DNA of 5,408 bases from NCBI GenBank assembly GCA_005880175.1, contig VBJR01000122.1:1-5408 (forward strand), read 5' to 3'. The notes beneath the pieces were generated by a model, which was not told the origin of the DNA, did not search any database, and saw only the letters and a list, made by a program, of their open reading frames with translations. Shown piece by piece: positions 4,999 to 5,408 of the stretch. Numbering within the stretch: the stretch's first letter is position 1; each line of letters starts with the position of its first letter. The position numbers and the translations under genes were made by a program. The DNA comes from Chloroflexota bacterium. Its GTDB lineage: Bacteria > Chloroflexota > Dormibacteria > Dormibacterales > Dormibacteraceae.

Positions 4999-5408
4999 GA
5001 GAACCGACCGAGGCGAGTGGACGGCGAACCGTTCGCCCGTCCCGGTGTCGATCCATGCCGTCAGTGTCGAGAGGTCTTGGGCCGATCGGTGGTCGGACGA
5101 ATCCGGCGAGCGGGTGGGGCGAAGACAGGAACCCGCTCTCGCTCGCTCGAAGTCGCTCCCGATCCACGAGGGCGGACCGAAGGACGTATCGCTCACTGAT
5201 CGGCCGTTGAGCGTCAACGCCGGGTTGAGGGGAGTGGACCGGGACGGGCGTTCCCGCGACTCGGCGGTGGTCGTCAACGCGGCGCCCAGCGTAGGGCGCG
5301 GGCGCGTAACACAGTGCCCTACGTGTCCTATAGAGGTATCGGCGAACGGGCGTGAGGCTGGCGGGTGCGAGCGCGTAACACAGCACCCTACAGGTGCAGC
5401 GGGAGGTG
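4994..5408 (+). CDS. unrecognised open frame, partial at the right edge
   Basis: From ATG 4994 the frame stays open for 138 codons to the window's end, with no stop. I recognise no domain. The visible part is polar and charged, with no signal peptide or membrane segment, starting MTRTDRGEWTANRSPVPVSI. The start rests on its exact position behind an extended -10 that mirrors the GntR gene. Hand counting of third positions gives roughly 80% GC over 4994-5290, as expected for a real frame here. After about 5290 it falls to near 50%, just where a pair of hairpin repeats begins. The true gene may therefore end or be frameshifted there, or the frame may be fortuitous. It lies 64 bp after the GntR gene in the same direction. 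In such elements the repressed neighbour is often a transfer or activator gene, but nothing in this sequence shows that. Confidence 0.4.
   Translation, partial: MTRTDRGEWTANRSPVPVSIHAVSVERSWADRWSDESGERVGRRQEPALARSKSLPIHEGGPKDVSLTDRPLSVNAGLRGVDRDGRSRDSAVVVNAAPSVGRGRVTQCPTCPIEVSANGREAGGCERVTQHPTGAAGG
5290..5391 (+). repeat. two hairpins sharing one loop sequence
   Basis: GCGCGTAACACAG occurs at 5302-5314 and 5371-5383, each time followed by a near-identical tail ending in CCCTAC, 69 bp apart. Each copy lies inside a hairpin with different arms. The first is CGTAGGGC (5290-5297) with GCCCTACG (5316-5323). The second is GGGTGC (5363-5368) with GCACCC (5383-5388). The two bases that differ in the 3' arm (TG or CA) remain paired within each copy. 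The loops are about 18 and 14 nt. An array may continue beyond the window. The role is unknown. Confidence 0.55.

Noticed and set aside
4912..5277. Minus-strand 121-codon frame opposite the last open frame
   Set aside because: It has GC-rich third positions, but first positions look less GC-rich than second, unlike real genes here. The plus frame has a positioned promoter.
5302..5391. CRISPR-like direct repeats
   Set aside because: Only two imperfect copies are present, with different stems and no cas genes in view.

Overview
The window looks like chromosomal DNA from a high-GC actinomycete (Actinomycetota). The clues are very GC-rich third codon positions, an F420-type luciferase-like oxidoreductase, a BldC/excisionase-like small DNA-binding protein, a HutC-type GntR regulator, and genes that seem to be read without leaders. 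The species cannot be named from the sequence.

Positions 1-3064 look like ordinary chromosome. Two metabolic genes diverge from overlapping start codons: a luciferase-like flavin/F420 oxidoreductase (minus, 1113 to 232) and a compact MetE-family zinc methyltransferase-like protein (plus, 1105 to 2241). The second gene converges across a short GC hairpin on a 137-residue basic leucine-zipper-like protein (minus, 2698 to 2285). That gene has a well-placed ribosome site and a large imperfect dyad over its probable promoter. Positions 1-231, downstream of the oxidoreductase, hold no gene I can support. Positions 2794-3064 are very GC-rich and also show no convincing gene.

At 3065-3092 the minus strand carries what looks like the last 28 bases of a serine tRNA: CCA, discriminator, 3' acceptor strand and T-arm. 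The rest of the tRNA is not there. This is what the distal attachment site of an element integrated in a tRNA 3' end looks like, so I read 3065 as a probable boundary, with mobile-element DNA to the right. The right side fits: codon third positions are less GC-rich, short repeats are dense, and the genes are regulators of the kind found in actinomycete integrative and conjugative elements. No integrase is recognisable in the window.

The element side holds a structured gene-free stretch (3094-3619: tandem repeats, a 144-bp imperfect inverted repeat and a near-palindrome). It is followed by a 58-residue BldC/Xis-like helix-turn-helix gene (minus, 3796 to 3620) with five GATGGGC-like iterons at its promoter, and a divergent GntR/HutC repressor-like gene (plus, 4093-4929). 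Last is an unrecognised open frame running off the right edge (4994 onward). The GntR gene and the last frame share an unusual architecture: an extended -10 (TGA plus hexamer) lies 6 or 7 nt before the ATG, so both would be leaderless. In both, the ATG sits inside one of a pair of GTCATGAC-like half-palindromes. I infer that the GntR protein represses itself and the downstream unit through this shared operator. The window ends in two related hairpins that present the same loop sequence (5290-5391).
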